NCBI GenBank assembly: GCA_020525365.1
Contig: JAIZOF010000001.1
Coordinates: 1,325,456-1,389,455, forward strand
Direction: 5' to 3'
Length of the DNA stretch: 64,000 nt
From: Sulfurovum sp.
GTDB taxonomy: Bacteria > Campylobacterota > Campylobacteria > Campylobacterales > Sulfurovaceae
Shown here: positions 29,015 to 37,845 of the stretch, one piece after another
How positions within the stretch are numbered: the stretch's first letter is position 1
Layout of the letters: every line of letters begins with the position of its first letter
Translations under genes and position numbers: made by a program
Notes under the pieces: generated by a model
Told to the model about the DNA's origin: nothing
The model's input: the letters and a program-made list of their open reading frames with translations, nothing else
Database searches by the model: none

Positions 29015-29425
29015 CTATTTTATAAGCATATTCTTTAAATCATTTAAAAAATATTCTGGTCCAATATACCCAACATTTTCATAAATATTTTTCTCTGTAT
29101 TGGGATCAATATAAAGAATGGAAGGGAAAAAACTTCTCTTAAAAACTACAGGATAAGTATCATCTTTGTCAACAATAAGCGTCACATAGTCTTTTTTTAA
29201 GCGTGCTTTGACTTTTTTGTCTGCCAATGTGTGCTTAACCAATTTGTGGCACCATCGACAATGCTCCTTAACAAGAACCATTACCAACATCCTCTTTTTT
29301 GCCTTAGCCTTGGCTATTGCCGTAGCATAACTATGCTGTACACCTAACTGTTTAGCAGCTTGTGTTGCATCGGTTGCCAAAAGAAAGGAGCTAAACAGAA
29401 AAATCATCAGATACCATCTTGCCAC
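29015..29425 (-). CDS. Secreted thioredoxin-fold protein
   Basis: A 136-aa protein with a signal peptide (about 1-20) and a thioredoxin-like fold of the SoxW/DUF255 kind. The redox motif is CRWC in VKEHCRWCHKLV, followed by VTLIVDKDD and the cis-Pro segment FFPSILYIDP. It probably keeps periplasmic disulfides reduced or aids cytochrome or sulfur enzyme maturation. No partner gene adjoins it. Confidence 0.85.
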   Translation of the reverse strand: MARWYLMIFLFSSFLLATDATQAAKQLGVQHSYATAIAKAKAKKRMLVMVLVKEHCRWCHKLVKHTLADKKVKARLKKDYVTLIVDKDDTYPVVFKRSFFPSILYIDPNTEKNIYENVGYIGPEYFLNDLKNMLIK

Positions 29426-29508
29426 TTTTCAACCTTATTAATATTCTTAATAGAAATTGTAGCCAAAACCCTCTAACCATTTATTAATGTTTGTAGGGTA
29501 TTTTTTGA

Positions 29509-29514
29509 TATAAT
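29509..29514 (+). promoter_or_regulatory. -10 box for lipoprotein gene
   Basis: TATAAT in TTTTTTGATATAATGACC, 31 bases before the ATG at 29546. Confidence 0.5.
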
Positions 29515-29545
29515 GACCGCCATCGAAACACAGGAGAGAAATATT

Positions 29546-29929
29546 ATGAGACTACACTATGTATCAATTGTCGCATTAAGCATTGCACTTTTATTGACAG
29601 GATGCTCTAGCAGTCTATGGAAACCTTTTCCTTTTACAAAAGAACAAAGATTTCTTCATGCCATGGTCAAGGTAGCAAAAGACATAAAGAGTAATCCAAA
29701 ATACCACAAAATGGCACTCCGCACTCCTGCAAAAAAGCTATGGCTCAGAAATCTAATGTATAAACTGTGGGATAAGCAGATTACACGTAAACAGTTTATT
29801 GCAAAAGGTGTAGCCAAATATCCAAAACGTAAATATGAATTTACCTATATTGCAGATGCTTATGAGAAAAATAAATTTACATTTCAGAAATGGATAGGAT
29901 CTTTGATTCCCGCCTCCTTAAAACCTTGA
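29546..29929 (+). CDS. Small lipoprotein
   Basis: A 127-aa lipoprotein: MRLHYVSIVALSIALLLTGC, lipobox Cys at 20. The mature part is basic and aromatic (KYPKRKYEFTYIADAYEKN). AGGAGA precedes the ATG at 29546; the upstream in-frame start at 29513 lies inside the promoter. No family recognised. Its last 46 bases overlap the end of queC on the other strand. Confidence 0.75.
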   Translation: MRLHYVSIVALSIALLLTGCSSSLWKPFPFTKEQRFLHAMVKVAKDIKSNPKYHKMALRTPAKKLWLRNLMYKLWDKQITRKQFIAKGVAKYPKRKYEFTYIADAYEKNKFTFQKWIGSLIPASLKP

Positions 29930-30546
29930 AGCCTTAGCCGACAACTGTCACAGACACCACAAGCCTTATCTTCAGACTGGTAGCAACTCCATGTCGATTC
30001 AAGTGGCACATTGAGCTCTAGTGCTTTGGCAACAATCTCTCTTTTTTTCAAGTGGACCAAAGGCATCTTTATTTCAATATGGGTCTTCTCTTTTGTACCT
30101 AAATTGATTGCTCTCTCCATCTTCTTTATATAATGCTCTCTGCAGTCAGGATACCCAGAACTATCCTCTTCGACTACACCAATAAAAAGTGTTTCAGCCC
30201 CATGTTTCTCGGCTATAGATGCAGCAATAGAAAGAAAAATACCATTTCTAAAAGGTACATAAGTTACAGGTACACCATCCTCTAATCCACCCACAGGTAC
30301 ATCTATGCTTCTATCTGTCAAAGCAGAGGCACCAATTTGTGAGAAAAACGGTAAGTCTATCTCATATCGCCTAGAAGCCTCTACAGCATCTGCAATCTTC
30401 CTATAGCACAATAGTTCTTTCGATTCAGTTCTCTGCCCATAGTTAAAATGGAGTGCAATAATCTCATACCCTTCATTGCGTGCAATCATTGCACTAAGTG
30501 CACTATCCATACCACCAGATATAATACAAACTGCTTTTTTTATCAT
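29884..30546 (-). CDS. queC: 7-cyano-7-deazaguanine synthase
   Basis: A queuosine pathway enzyme forming preQ0 from CDG with ATP and ammonia. PP-loop ATP site IISGGMDSALSA, substrate segment HFNYGQRTESKEL, and C-terminal zinc site built from CYQSEDKACGVCDSC. 220 aa is normal. The product feeds Tgt, encoded at the left of the window. The 3' end overlaps the convergent lipoprotein gene. Confidence 0.95.
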   Translation of the reverse strand: MIKKAVCIISGGMDSALSAMIARNEGYEIIALHFNYGQRTESKELLCYRKIADAVEASRRYEIDLPFFSQIGASALTDRSIDVPVGGLEDGVPVTYVPFRNGIFLSIAASIAEKHGAETLFIGVVEEDSSGYPDCREHYIKKMERAINLGTKEKTHIEIKMPLVHLKKREIVAKALELNVPLESTWSCYQSEDKACGVCDSCRLRLQGFKEAGIKDPIHF

Positions 30547-30616
30547 ATATTAAACCTCCATATCAACACCTAGGATCTTTGCTGCATTTTACCAAGATTT
30601 GGGTAAAATGGTGCCC

Positions 30617-31051
30617 ATGTTGATAGATTTAACAAACAAGACAGACTTGCCAGTAGATATTGATTCTCTTGAAAAAATTGTAGAAGATTTGACACAACAC
30701 AAAGTAGAGTTAATTATTACAGACAATGAAGAGATTAAAGTGCTTAATATGGTACATCGAAACAAGTCTGAGCCAACCGATGTGCTCAGTTTTCCAATCA
30801 AGAGCGATGTGCTGCATGTACCACTTGGTTCTATTGTTATCTCTAGAGAGTATGTAGTTAAAAATGCTAACTTTTATGGGCACAGTGAGCAAGAAGAACT
30901 TACCTTGCTTTTTATGCATGGGCTGCTTCATCTCATAGGGTATGACCATGAGACAGATGCAGGAGAGATGCGTCACAAAGAGGAGGCATTAATTGATACA
31001 TGGAAGTTACCCAAAAGTCTTATTGTTCGCAATCAGGAGAAACAACTATGA
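30617..31051 (+). CDS. ybeY: Endoribonuclease YbeY, 16S rRNA maturation
   Basis: A metal-dependent RNase that acts in 16S rRNA 3'-end processing and ribosome quality control. The signature HGLLHLIGYDHETD has the three zinc-binding His residues, and EPTDVLSFP is conserved. The start ATG 30617 (MLIDLTNK) fits the family best; ATG 30608 is possible. It overlaps the exchanger gene by 4 bases (ATGA). Confidence 0.93.
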   Translation: MLIDLTNKTDLPVDIDSLEKIVEDLTQHKVELIITDNEEIKVLNMVHRNKSEPTDVLSFPIKSDVLHVPLGSIVISREYVVKNANFYGHSEQEELTLLFMHGLLHLIGYDHETDAGEMRHKEEALIDTWKLPKSLIVRNQEKQL

Positions 31052-31980
31052 GTTTTCTTATTTTTGTCACCGCCATGGGTATTCTAATTTGGGGTGCAGA
31101 TATACTCATCTATCAAAGTGAGAAGATCGCATTACGTTTCAATATTCCTGAGTTTATTATTGGTGCTACCCTCATTGCACTAGGAACATCTCTGCCTGAA
31201 ATGGCTGCCTCCATTGCTGCAAGTGCTGAAAATAAGACCGATATTGCTATCTCTAACGTGATTGGAAGCAATATTTTCAATATTACATTGGTACTGGCTT
31301 CTGTTTTTCTTATAGCACGAAATATCTCACCTAGTAGGGACTTTTTTTCCAAAGACAGTACTTGGATACTAATGCCAGTCTTCACATTCATACTTGTAAT
31401 CTTGGATGATATAATTTCACGTTTTGATGCCATACTACTACTGCTACTCATGGGATCCTATGTATTTTTTTTATTTCAAGATACAAGAAATATGCCCAAG
31501 GAAGATCTTGAAGATGTTGCAAAAAAACCCTTTGTTTGGGTTTCAACTCTTTCAATGTTAATACTGGGTTTTATACTTGTCATTATCGGTGCTCATTTCA
31601 CTGTAGAGAGCGCATCAGATATTGCTAAAAGTTTTGGTATATCCGAATGGGTTATTGGAATTATCCTGATCTCCTTAGGAACATCACTTCCTGAACTGGT
31701 CGTCAGTGTTTCTGCAGCTATAAAGGGTAAAGTTGATATGGCGATTGGGAATATTATTGGTTCAAATATGGCCAATATTTCTGTAGTACTTGGATCAGCA
31801 GCTCTCATTAAACCGTTACCCATTAAATCACTTCATTATATTTTTGATATTACCGTGATGGGTATTGCCACACTATTGCTTGTCTTTCTTGTGGCGAATA
31901 AACTCTATACTAAATCTGCTGGTACTATCCTGCTGATCATTCTTGGTCTTTTTCTAGAACATATCATACAAGGTTTCTAG
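31048..31980 (+). CDS. Na+/Ca2+ exchanger family protein (YrbG-like)
   Basis: A 310-aa inner-membrane CaCA-family antiporter with the two inverted alpha-repeats GTSLPEMAASI and GTSLPELVVSV, each followed by GSNIFNITLV or GSNMANISVV. About ten membrane segments. It exchanges Ca2+ (or another cation) for Na+ or H+. AGGAGA precedes the ATG at 31048, which overlaps the ybeY stop. The second alpha-repeat and C-terminus (from 31670) are duplicated downstream. Confidence 0.92.
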   Translation: MSFLIFVTAMGILIWGADILIYQSEKIALRFNIPEFIIGATLIALGTSLPEMAASIAASAENKTDIAISNVIGSNIFNITLVLASVFLIARNISPSRDFFSKDSTWILMPVFTFILVILDDIISRFDAILLLLLMGSYVFFLFQDTRNMPKEDLEDVAKKPFVWVSTLSMLILGFILVIIGAHFTVESASDIAKSFGISEWVIGIILISLGTSLPELVVSVSAAIKGKVDMAIGNIIGSNMANISVVLGSAALIKPLPIKSLHYIFDITVMGIATLLLVFLVANKLYTKSAGTILLIILGLFLEHIIQGF

Positions 31981-32311
31981 AAAACTACGTTCTCCTTAGG
32001 AACATCACTTCCTGAACTGGTCGTCAGTGTTTCTGCAGCTATAAAGGGTAAAGTTGATATGGCGATTGGGAATATTATTGGTTCAAATATGGCCAATATT
32101 TCTGTAGTACTTGGATCAGCAGCTCTCATTAAACCGTTACCCATTAAATCACTTCATTATATTTTTGATATTACCGTGATGGGTATTGCCACACTATTGC
32201 TTGTCTTTCTTGTGGCGAATAAACTCTATACTAAATCTGCTGGTACTATCCTGCTGATCATTCTTGGTCTTTTTCTAGAACATATCATACAAGGTTTCTA
32301 GAAAACTACGT
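31670..32311 (+). repeat. 321-bp tandem direct duplication (two copies)
   Basis: Bases 31670-31990 and 31991-32311 appear identical. The unit starts TCTCCTTAGGAACATCAC and ends AAAACTACGT, covering the last third of the exchanger gene plus 10 bases after its stop. The perfect match points to a recent event or an assembly error. Confidence 0.95.
31991..32301 (+). pseudogene. Truncated second copy of exchanger C-terminus
   Basis: The duplicated unit carries about 102 codons of the exchanger C-terminal region without its start and ends at the same TAG. An internal ATG at 32059 could give an 80-aa fragment, but no ribosome site is apparent, so it is probably not expressed as a functional protein. 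Confidence 0.85.
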
Positions 32312-34218
32312 TTTAATGGGTAACGGTTTAATGAGAAGCTGCTGATCCAAGTACTACTATATTGGCCATATTTGAACCAATAATATTCCCAATCATATAT
32401 CAACTTTTTTTCTGCTTGTTGCTTTTCTGAAAGAACAATATAGTTATGTTTGTATAGCCACTTATATATTTTTGCTGCCATAGGTCCTGCTGTACTTCCA
32501 CCATGACCGCCATGTTCAATGAGTACCGTGACCACATATTGGGGATCTTCATAGGGTGCATAGGTTGTAATCCAAGCATGCGATCGGTGATAATAGGCAA
32601 GTTCAGACTCTTTTAGACGTTTGGCAGTCGACTGGGGAATAGATTGTACCTGTGATGTAGCAGTTTTTCCGGCAACCACAATAGGTAAATTATGCATTGT
32701 TTTATATGCGGTTCCTCTTCGAGAGTTACATACATCATACATGCCTTTTTTAATTTCTGAAATAGCATATGGATTCAGAGACATGGGTACAATCTCTGGT
32801 ACTGTTGCATTACCATCTACCAGTTTTGCAACACGAGGCTTAACTAAATTTCCAGTTGCTATCAGTGCTGTATAGCGTGCAATCTGAATCGGCGTAACCA
32901 AATCATACCCCTGACCGATAGAAGCAATGGCTGTTTCACCTTTATACCATGGCTGTCCAAAACGACGCCTCTTCCATGCCTTATCAGGCATAACGCCAAT
33001 ATATTCTCTGGGTAAATCTACACCTGTTTTCACTCCAAGCCCAAAAGAGCGCAGATACTTTGCTGCAGCATCAATACCTACCTTGAGGCTTTTGTCGTAA
33101 AAGTAGACATCACAACTCTCCCTAATTGCCTTTCTGAGTGCAACCTTACCATGCCCAAAATGTTTCCAACATCGAAACTTATGGCTACTTTTTCCTATAG
33201 TAATATATCCCTTACAGTGATCTGAGTTTTTTAAAATACCAGGATGGGTTTCCTCGAAGGCAAGTGCCATTCCCATTTTAATAGTTGATCCTGGAGGATA
33301 GATTCCATGTACAATCTTATTGGAAAAAGGGTGAGAAAAATCTTCCCTTAATGCATGCCAATCTTTAAAACTGATTCCTCCAACAAAAAGGTTTGGGTTG
33401 TAAGCGGGGTAACTCACTGCAGCAACAAGTTCTCCTGTAACACGCATTACAATAGCAACACCTGTTTCTTTCTTCTTTTTAAATATATTATGGATCATAC
33501 GTTGCAAATCAATATCAATGTTCAGTGTTAGATTTTTATTATCTTGTGGTGGTACTTTCTTAAGAACTTCTATTGCTCTATTGGTTGCTGTTACCTTGCT
33601 GACAACATAGCCATATTCCCCCTGAAGTACTTTATTGTAATACCGTTCTAAACCTGTTTTTCCTACTTGTCCAACAATACTTACAACCTTATCAATACTG
33701 TTTTCTTTTGGATTGGAGCGACCAGTATATCCAACAAGATGAGCAGCATAGTTTCCATATGGATAGTAACGTTTTGTTTCTACTTCAATTTTAATATTAG
33801 AATTAAGACTCAACTTTGCATACGCACCCATCATCTTTGCATAAGGAATAAAATCTACGACCTTAATAAACTTGTGATTGTACAGCGAACTATACTTTCT
33901 GTAGACTTTGTACAGTAAGATGATATTAAGATCAGGAAATGCTTCAGAGAGTATCTCTCCTACTGTCTCAAGTGCCTTGCTTCCACTCTTTAGGTGTGGT
34001 CGTATCGAGATAGAGAATCCTATTTGATTCATTGCAAGTAGCTTTCCGTGCACATCAGAGATACTGCCTCGAATAGGCTTAATAAACTCTTTATGCTCTA
34101 CATTTTCCTTGGCAAGTTTCTCATAGTAATAGTTAGATTTAATGCTAATATGATAGAGTCTTGCAATCATAGTGACCCATACAGAAACAAAAATAAAAAA
34201 TATCAATTGATATTTCAT
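32275..34218 (-). CDS. mrdA: Penicillin-binding protein 2 with altered C-terminus
   Basis: A class B transpeptidase of lateral wall growth, the partner of RodA. 647 aa: an N-terminal membrane anchor (FIFVSVWVTMIARL), a pedestal, then the transpeptidase domain with the nucleophile Ser in PGSTIKMG, the second motif in ESCDVYFYD and the third in GKTATSQV. The last ~45 residues, from about KLIYDWEYYW, are encoded by an inverted copy of the exchanger gene and look foreign to PBP2. The natural end was probably near QQAEKK. It is preceded by a membrane protein gene with a 4-base overlap. Confidence 0.93.
   Translation of the reverse strand: MKYQLIFFIFVSVWVTMIARLYHISIKSNYYYEKLAKENVEHKEFIKPIRGSISDVHGKLLAMNQIGFSISIRPHLKSGSKALETVGEILSEAFPDLNIILLYKVYRKYSSLYNHKFIKVVDFIPYAKMMGAYAKLSLNSNIKIEVETKRYYPYGNYAAHLVGYTGRSNPKENSIDKVVSIVGQVGKTGLERYYNKVLQGEYGYVVSKVTATNRAIEVLKKVPPQDNKNLTLNIDIDLQRMIHNIFKKKKETGVAIVMRVTGELVAAVSYPAYNPNLFVGGISFKDWHALREDFSHPFSNKIVHGIYPPGSTIKMGMALAFEETHPGILKNSDHCKGYITIGKSSHKFRCWKHFGHGKVALRKAIRESCDVYFYDKSLKVGIDAAAKYLRSFGLGVKTGVDLPREYIGVMPDKAWKRRRFGQPWYKGETAIASIGQGYDLVTPIQIARYTALIATGNLVKPRVAKLVDGNATVPEIVPMSLNPYAISEIKKGMYDVCNSRRGTAYKTMHNLPIVVAGKTATSQVQSIPQSTAKRLKESELAYYHRSHAWITTYAPYEDPQYVVTVLIEHGGHGGSTAGPMAAKIYKWLYKHNYIVLSEKQQAEKKLIYDWEYYWFKYGQYSSTWISSFSLNRYPLKRSFLETLYDMF
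32312..32406 (-). repeat. Inverted partial copy of exchanger gene
   Basis: About 95 bases that match, in reverse complement and with a few small differences, 31729-31826 (and its copy 32050-32147). It begins with TTTTAATGGGTAACGGTTTA next to the tandem copy and runs into the mrdA coding sequence. With the upstream copy it could form a long hairpin. Confidence 0.9.
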
Positions 34219-34673
34219 AAAACTACCGCCACAAGAAGGTCAACAATCAAAGAGTAAAAAAGAATACTATCTAAAATAATATTATTGGTTTGAAAAATAA
34301 AATCAAATATCAATAAAAAAACCAAATAAACAAGATCGATCGTCAATACAGTTAAAAGCGATATACACACTTTACATCTTATAAAATATATAAAGTATGG
34401 GTATATAAACGCATAAACAAAGAGGATTGCTATAAAAACCAATAATAGTGGCAATGAAAGATTGAACTCCATATTTACAAGATATAAAGATGCAACAATA
34501 AAATAAAAAATATTTCCCTTTTCAATCTCCACAATTATTATATATCCCATTATGCCAACAAAAAGAGGAAGAAGTACATAAATAGAAACAAGCATTGGAT
34601 AAAAGAGTACAAAGAGTATGAGGAGGATCCGTAATAACCTTTGCAAAAAAATCTTTATCGTACTACTTGTCAT
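34215..34673 (-). CDS. Membrane protein, possible MreD counterpart
   Basis: A 152-aa protein of about five hydrophobic segments, directly before and overlapping mrdA by 4 bases. MreD commonly sits in this position in rod-shape operons and has similar size and hydropathy, but I see no clear MreD motif. The role is inferred from position only. Base composition is very AT-rich, partly because of the Ile/Leu/Phe codons. Confidence 0.6.
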   Translation of the reverse strand: MTSSTIKIFLQRLLRILLILFVLFYPMLVSIYVLLPLFVGIMGYIIIVEIEKGNIFYFIVASLYLVNMEFNLSLPLLLVFIAILFVYAFIYPYFIYFIRCKVCISLLTVLTIDLVYLVFLLIFDFIFQTNNIILDSILFYSLIVDLLVAVVL

Positions 34674-34679
34674 CTATAT

Positions 34680-35141
34680 CTACACCTTATAGACTAGTGC
34701 CACTTCATTGCATGAAGGAAAGTGGATGCACTTAATACAGTCTGCCCATATCTTATGTTCAGGAATAGTCTCTTTGTTTATTTCATAAAATCCAATTTTC
34801 TCAAAAAAATCTGGTAGATAGGTTAGAACCAATACATCCTCTTTGACTCCTAGTGCTTTTGCTTCTTCAAGAGAAAATTCTACCATCTGCTTACCAATAT
34901 ACTTTCCACGGTAAGCCTTGTTAACAATAAGACTGCGTATCTCAGCAAGACGCGAGGAGTGGATATGTAGTGCCGTATAGCCTACAAGTTTTTCTCCTTG
35001 TTTAGCAAGGACGTAGGATCGTATATTGGTGGCCATCTCATCTTCACTACGTTCAAGTATGGTCCCGTCTTTTACCTTTTCGTCTACCAGTGCCTGCATG
35101 GCAGGAATATCAGTAAGTTTTGCTTTGACTAGTTTAATCAC
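34680..35141 (-). CDS. GNAT N-acetyltransferase, ArgA-like
   Basis: A 153-aa acetyltransferase. The acetyl-CoA loop is RSLIVNKAYRGKYIGKQMV (R/Q-x-x-G-x-G/A variant), followed by VLVLTYLPDFFEKIGFYEI and a C-terminal metal-like pair CIKCIHFPSC. It is similar to the short N-acetylglutamate synthases of Campylobacterota, which start arginine synthesis. The GTG at 35141, with GGGAG before it, is preferred over the ATG at 35156. Overlaps the end of ysxC by 8 bases. Confidence 0.8.
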   Translation of the reverse strand: MIKLVKAKLTDIPAMQALVDEKVKDGTILERSEDEMATNIRSYVLAKQGEKLVGYTALHIHSSRLAEIRSLIVNKAYRGKYIGKQMVEFSLEEAKALGVKEDVLVLTYLPDFFEKIGFYEINKETIPEHKIWADCIKCIHFPSCNEVALVYKV

Positions 35142-35763
35142 TTCTTGCTCCCTCATCTCTTCCTACACCAAAAATTGTATGCATAATCTCACGATGTATG
35201 CTTTCATATCCATTCTTTTTTAGATTGGAAAGTGTCATTGAATTAGGAAATTCACGTTTGAGTTTATTGCGTTCTTTTTGATTGAGCTTGTCTATTTTAG
35301 TAAAAACCATTAAATAGCGTTGATCAGGTCTGATAAATTTTAAAATATAAGCCTCCATATCATCATCAATCTTTGCATATGGGTGTCTTGCATCACGTAG
35401 ATGAATAAATAGTCTGATAGAAACACGATGCTCAATGAACTCTACCAGATTCTTTTGCCACACTTCTTTAAGTGATTTGGAGACCTTTGCATACCCAAAT
35501 CCAGGAAGGTCCACAAAGCGTACAGGATAGCTCTGCTCTTTATAAAGGTAGCGAGTCTCAAAAAAGTTTATCAGCTGTGTTTTTCCTGGTGTTGCAGAAC
35601 TTTTAGCAAGATTTTTCCGATGGGTCAATCCGTTCAGTGTTGAACTTTTGCCCACATTAGAACGTCCAAGAAATACCACTTCACTCATATCTTCATGTAC
35701 TGAATCGACGATACTCTGTGCAGATTTAATAAATGATGCTTCTACAATCTGTGGATTACTCAC
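35134..35763 (-). CDS. ysxC: Ribosome biogenesis GTPase YsxC/EngB
   Basis: An Era-like GTPase needed for 50S assembly. G1 is GRSNVGKSSTLN, G2 is near SATPGKTQ, G3 is DLPGFGYAK and G4 is TKIDK. 209 aa is normal. It overlaps lptA by 8 bases and the GNAT gene by 8, within a long minus-strand run from hisB to mrdA. Confidence 0.94.
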   Translation of the reverse strand: MSNPQIVEASFIKSAQSIVDSVHEDMSEVVFLGRSNVGKSSTLNGLTHRKNLAKSSATPGKTQLINFFETRYLYKEQSYPVRFVDLPGFGYAKVSKSLKEVWQKNLVEFIEHRVSIRLFIHLRDARHPYAKIDDDMEAYILKFIRPDQRYLMVFTKIDKLNQKERNKLKREFPNSMTLSNLKKNGYESIHREIMHTIFGVGRDEGARSD

Positions 35764-36226
35764 GTCTCTTCTCCAAATTAAAAATAAACTTTACTGGTTT
35801 CTTCTTCTTCCCTTTGATATCACCATTTCCAGTATGCATATTTAAAATAACTTCATCACCATTAATATAACTTTTATTTACAAGATCTTCTATGGCAACT
35901 TCACCTTTAAGGATATATGTAACATTTTTGGGAAGATATGTAATTTTCTGCGCACTCCCCTTGTAAAAAGTATTCTTATATTGTAACTCAAAGGTTACGC
36001 TTCCAATTGCTTCATACTTCTTTGTCTTATTATTTTGATTAAGGTAAACAATAATTTCATCTGCATGTATCCAGTTTTTCATCTGAATCACTTTAGTATT
36101 TCCCGTAAAGTGAATCTCCTTTTTGAGATCTATTATCTTCATAGTGTCAGAAGTAATCTGAACACTCTCTGCAAAGAGTAAGGAATGTCCTAAAACTGCT
36201 GTTAATAAAATGATTATATATTTCAA
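35756..36226 (-). CDS. lptA: LPS transport periplasmic protein LptA
   Basis: A 156-aa protein with a signal peptide (to about LLFAES) and the OstA/LptA beta-jellyroll pattern (IDLKKEIHFTGNTKVIQMKNWIHADEIIVY in pieces). It bridges LPS through the periplasm from LptC to LptD. It directly follows lptC, with a 4-base overlap, as in other Gram-negatives. Confidence 0.88.
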   Translation of the reverse strand: MKYIIILLTAVLGHSLLFAESVQITSDTMKIIDLKKEIHFTGNTKVIQMKNWIHADEIIVYLNQNNKTKKYEAIGSVTFELQYKNTFYKGSAQKITYLPKNVTYILKGEVAIEDLVNKSYINGDEVILNMHTGNGDIKGKKKKPVKFIFNLEKRRE

Positions 36227-36768
36227 TCTGTACCCTTTGTCTTAGCCTTAGAGATATTATTTTCTTCAGCATAGAGCGTTGCATTCACGCCGGTTGCTTG
36301 TAGCACTTGTCTGTCGGCATAGTATGTCATGCCCTTACCGTATATAACACTTTTTCCTTTCGTTGCAACAAAAGAAGAGGTCGTATAAAGTATGGTGCTC
36401 TTCTTATCATAACGGGCATGTTCTGTCCGATAACTAAACCCTTCTCTTTGGTGCATCGTCACATTACCATCAAGGTAGAGACTATCTCCTTTATATATTC
36501 CACTATCAGCAAAAAGCTGATAGATATTCTTATTGTGATAACGTAAATGGTCTACTTTTAAAACAGTACCGGCTCTAACACCATGGGCAGCAAATGCTAT
36601 CCCTTCCCTGTTAGATATGGTTGCTTCTGTAAAAGTTGTATTGGAAAACTCCAACTCTTTTTGTATATTTTTTTCTACTATTTTCTGAGAATTTAACTTA
36701 ATTGACATTGTTATAATCGATGTCAGTATGATCAAAGTCACCAAAAATAATTCTAATTTTAATCCCAT
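36223..36768 (-). CDS. lptC: LPS export protein LptC
   Basis: A 181-aa protein with one N-terminal membrane anchor (LFLVTLIILTSIITM) and a periplasmic beta domain (GVRAGTVLKVDHLRYHNKN, GDSLYLDGNVTMHQREGFSYR in pieces) of LptC type. It takes LPS from the LptBFG extractor and hands it to LptA. Between kdsC and lptA, as in the yrb/lpt clusters. Confidence 0.85.
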   Translation of the reverse strand: MGLKLELFLVTLIILTSIITMSIKLNSQKIVEKNIQKELEFSNTTFTEATISNREGIAFAAHGVRAGTVLKVDHLRYHNKNIYQLFADSGIYKGDSLYLDGNVTMHQREGFSYRTEHARYDKKSTILYTTSSFVATKGKSVIYGKGMTYYADRQVLQATGVNATLYAEENNISKAKTKGTD

Positions 36769-37256
36769 AATGCCAGATACTTCTTTTCAAGTCCCTCTTG
36801 TTTGATGAGATATTCAATCATCTCACGTACCGCACCATCACCACCTTTTTTTGTCAGAACAATATCTACAGTGTCATTAATATGGCTACTTGCATCTCTT
36901 GGAGCAAAAGAGATTCCTGCCATCTTAAGCATAGAAATATCATTGAGGTCATCACCGATAGCAGCAATATGTTTCATTTCAATATCTAGTTTTTCTAGAA
37001 GCTTCTCAAGAACCTCTCTTTTGTTTTCTACACCTTGATAGAGGTGTTCTATATGTAACTCTTTTGCTCGCCGTGTAACAATATCAGATTTACGCCCTGT
37101 AATAATAGCTACCTGTCGCCCAAGACGTCTCCATGAGGCAATCGCTAAACCATCTTTTACATTGAAAGACTTTATCTCATCTCCATCAGCACTATAGGTA
37201 ATACGACTATCAGTCATGGTGCCATCAACATCAAGAATGATTAACTGGATACTCAT
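36759..37256 (-). CDS. kdsC: KDO-8-phosphate phosphatase (KdsC type)
   Basis: A 165-aa capless HAD phosphatase: motif I DVDGTMTDSRI, then FNVKDGLAI, motif II IITGRKSD and motif III GDDLNDISMLK. KdsC yields free KDO for the LPS core, consistent with the lptC-lptA genes just downstream. It overlaps hisB by 4 bases and lptC by 10. Confidence 0.92.
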   Translation of the reverse strand: MSIQLIILDVDGTMTDSRITYSADGDEIKSFNVKDGLAIASWRRLGRQVAIITGRKSDIVTRRAKELHIEHLYQGVENKREVLEKLLEKLDIEMKHIAAIGDDLNDISMLKMAGISFAPRDASSHINDTVDIVLTKKGGDGAVREMIEYLIKQEGLEKKYLALWD

Positions 37257-37825
37257 AAGACACCTTTTGTACTTGGAATACCGCTATTTTCATTGATTGC
37301 AACTGCACGCCTTAAGGCAACTGCAAGTGCTTTGAATGATGCCTCAATAATATGGTGCTTATTTTTACCTCTATTATAAATAAGGTGCAATGTCAACGAA
37401 AGATTGGATGTAAATGCACGAAAAAACTCCTCAACAAGCTCCACATCAAATGTTCCTACTTTGCCACCAATAGGTAACTCAAAGACGAGAAAACCACGGT
37501 TTGACAGGTCAATATCACAAGTAATGCTTGCTTCATCCATTACCACTGTTGCATTACCAAATCGCTCAATGCTTTTAACTGGATAGATTACTTCACGAAG
37601 TGCCTGTGCAATGACTATCCCCACATCTTCAACTGTATGATGATCGTCAATATGTATATCACCATTACATTTGACCTCCATGTCAATATGTGCATGTTTG
37701 GTAAAAGCTTCAAGCATATGATCAAAAAATCCTATACCGGTATCAATCTTTGCTCTCCCTTTACCATAAAGGTTTACTTTCACACTAATTTGTGTCTCTT
37801 TTGTTTCTCGTCTTTTCTCAATCAT
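37253..37825 (-). CDS. hisB: Imidazoleglycerol-phosphate dehydratase
   Basis: Histidine biosynthesis, monofunctional form (190 aa). Duplicated metal-binding motifs FFDHMLEAF...DDHHTVEDVG and the later KHHIIEASFKALA. The ATG at 37825 is chosen because GAGG sits 6-9 bases before it; a further ATG at 37843 lacks this. It lies among envelope genes rather than with other his genes. Confidence 0.95.
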   Translation of the reverse strand: MIEKRRETKETQISVKVNLYGKGRAKIDTGIGFFDHMLEAFTKHAHIDMEVKCNGDIHIDDHHTVEDVGIVIAQALREVIYPVKSIERFGNATVVMDEASITCDIDLSNRGFLVFELPIGGKVGTFDVELVEEFFRAFTSNLSLTLHLIYNRGKNKHHIIEASFKALAVALRRAVAINENSGIPSTKGVL

Positions 37826-37845
37826 CTTTTTCCTCGCTTCCATGC

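Noticed and set aside
32059-32301. An 80-aa membrane protein
   Set aside because: It is the duplicated tail of the exchanger gene without promoter or ribosome site.
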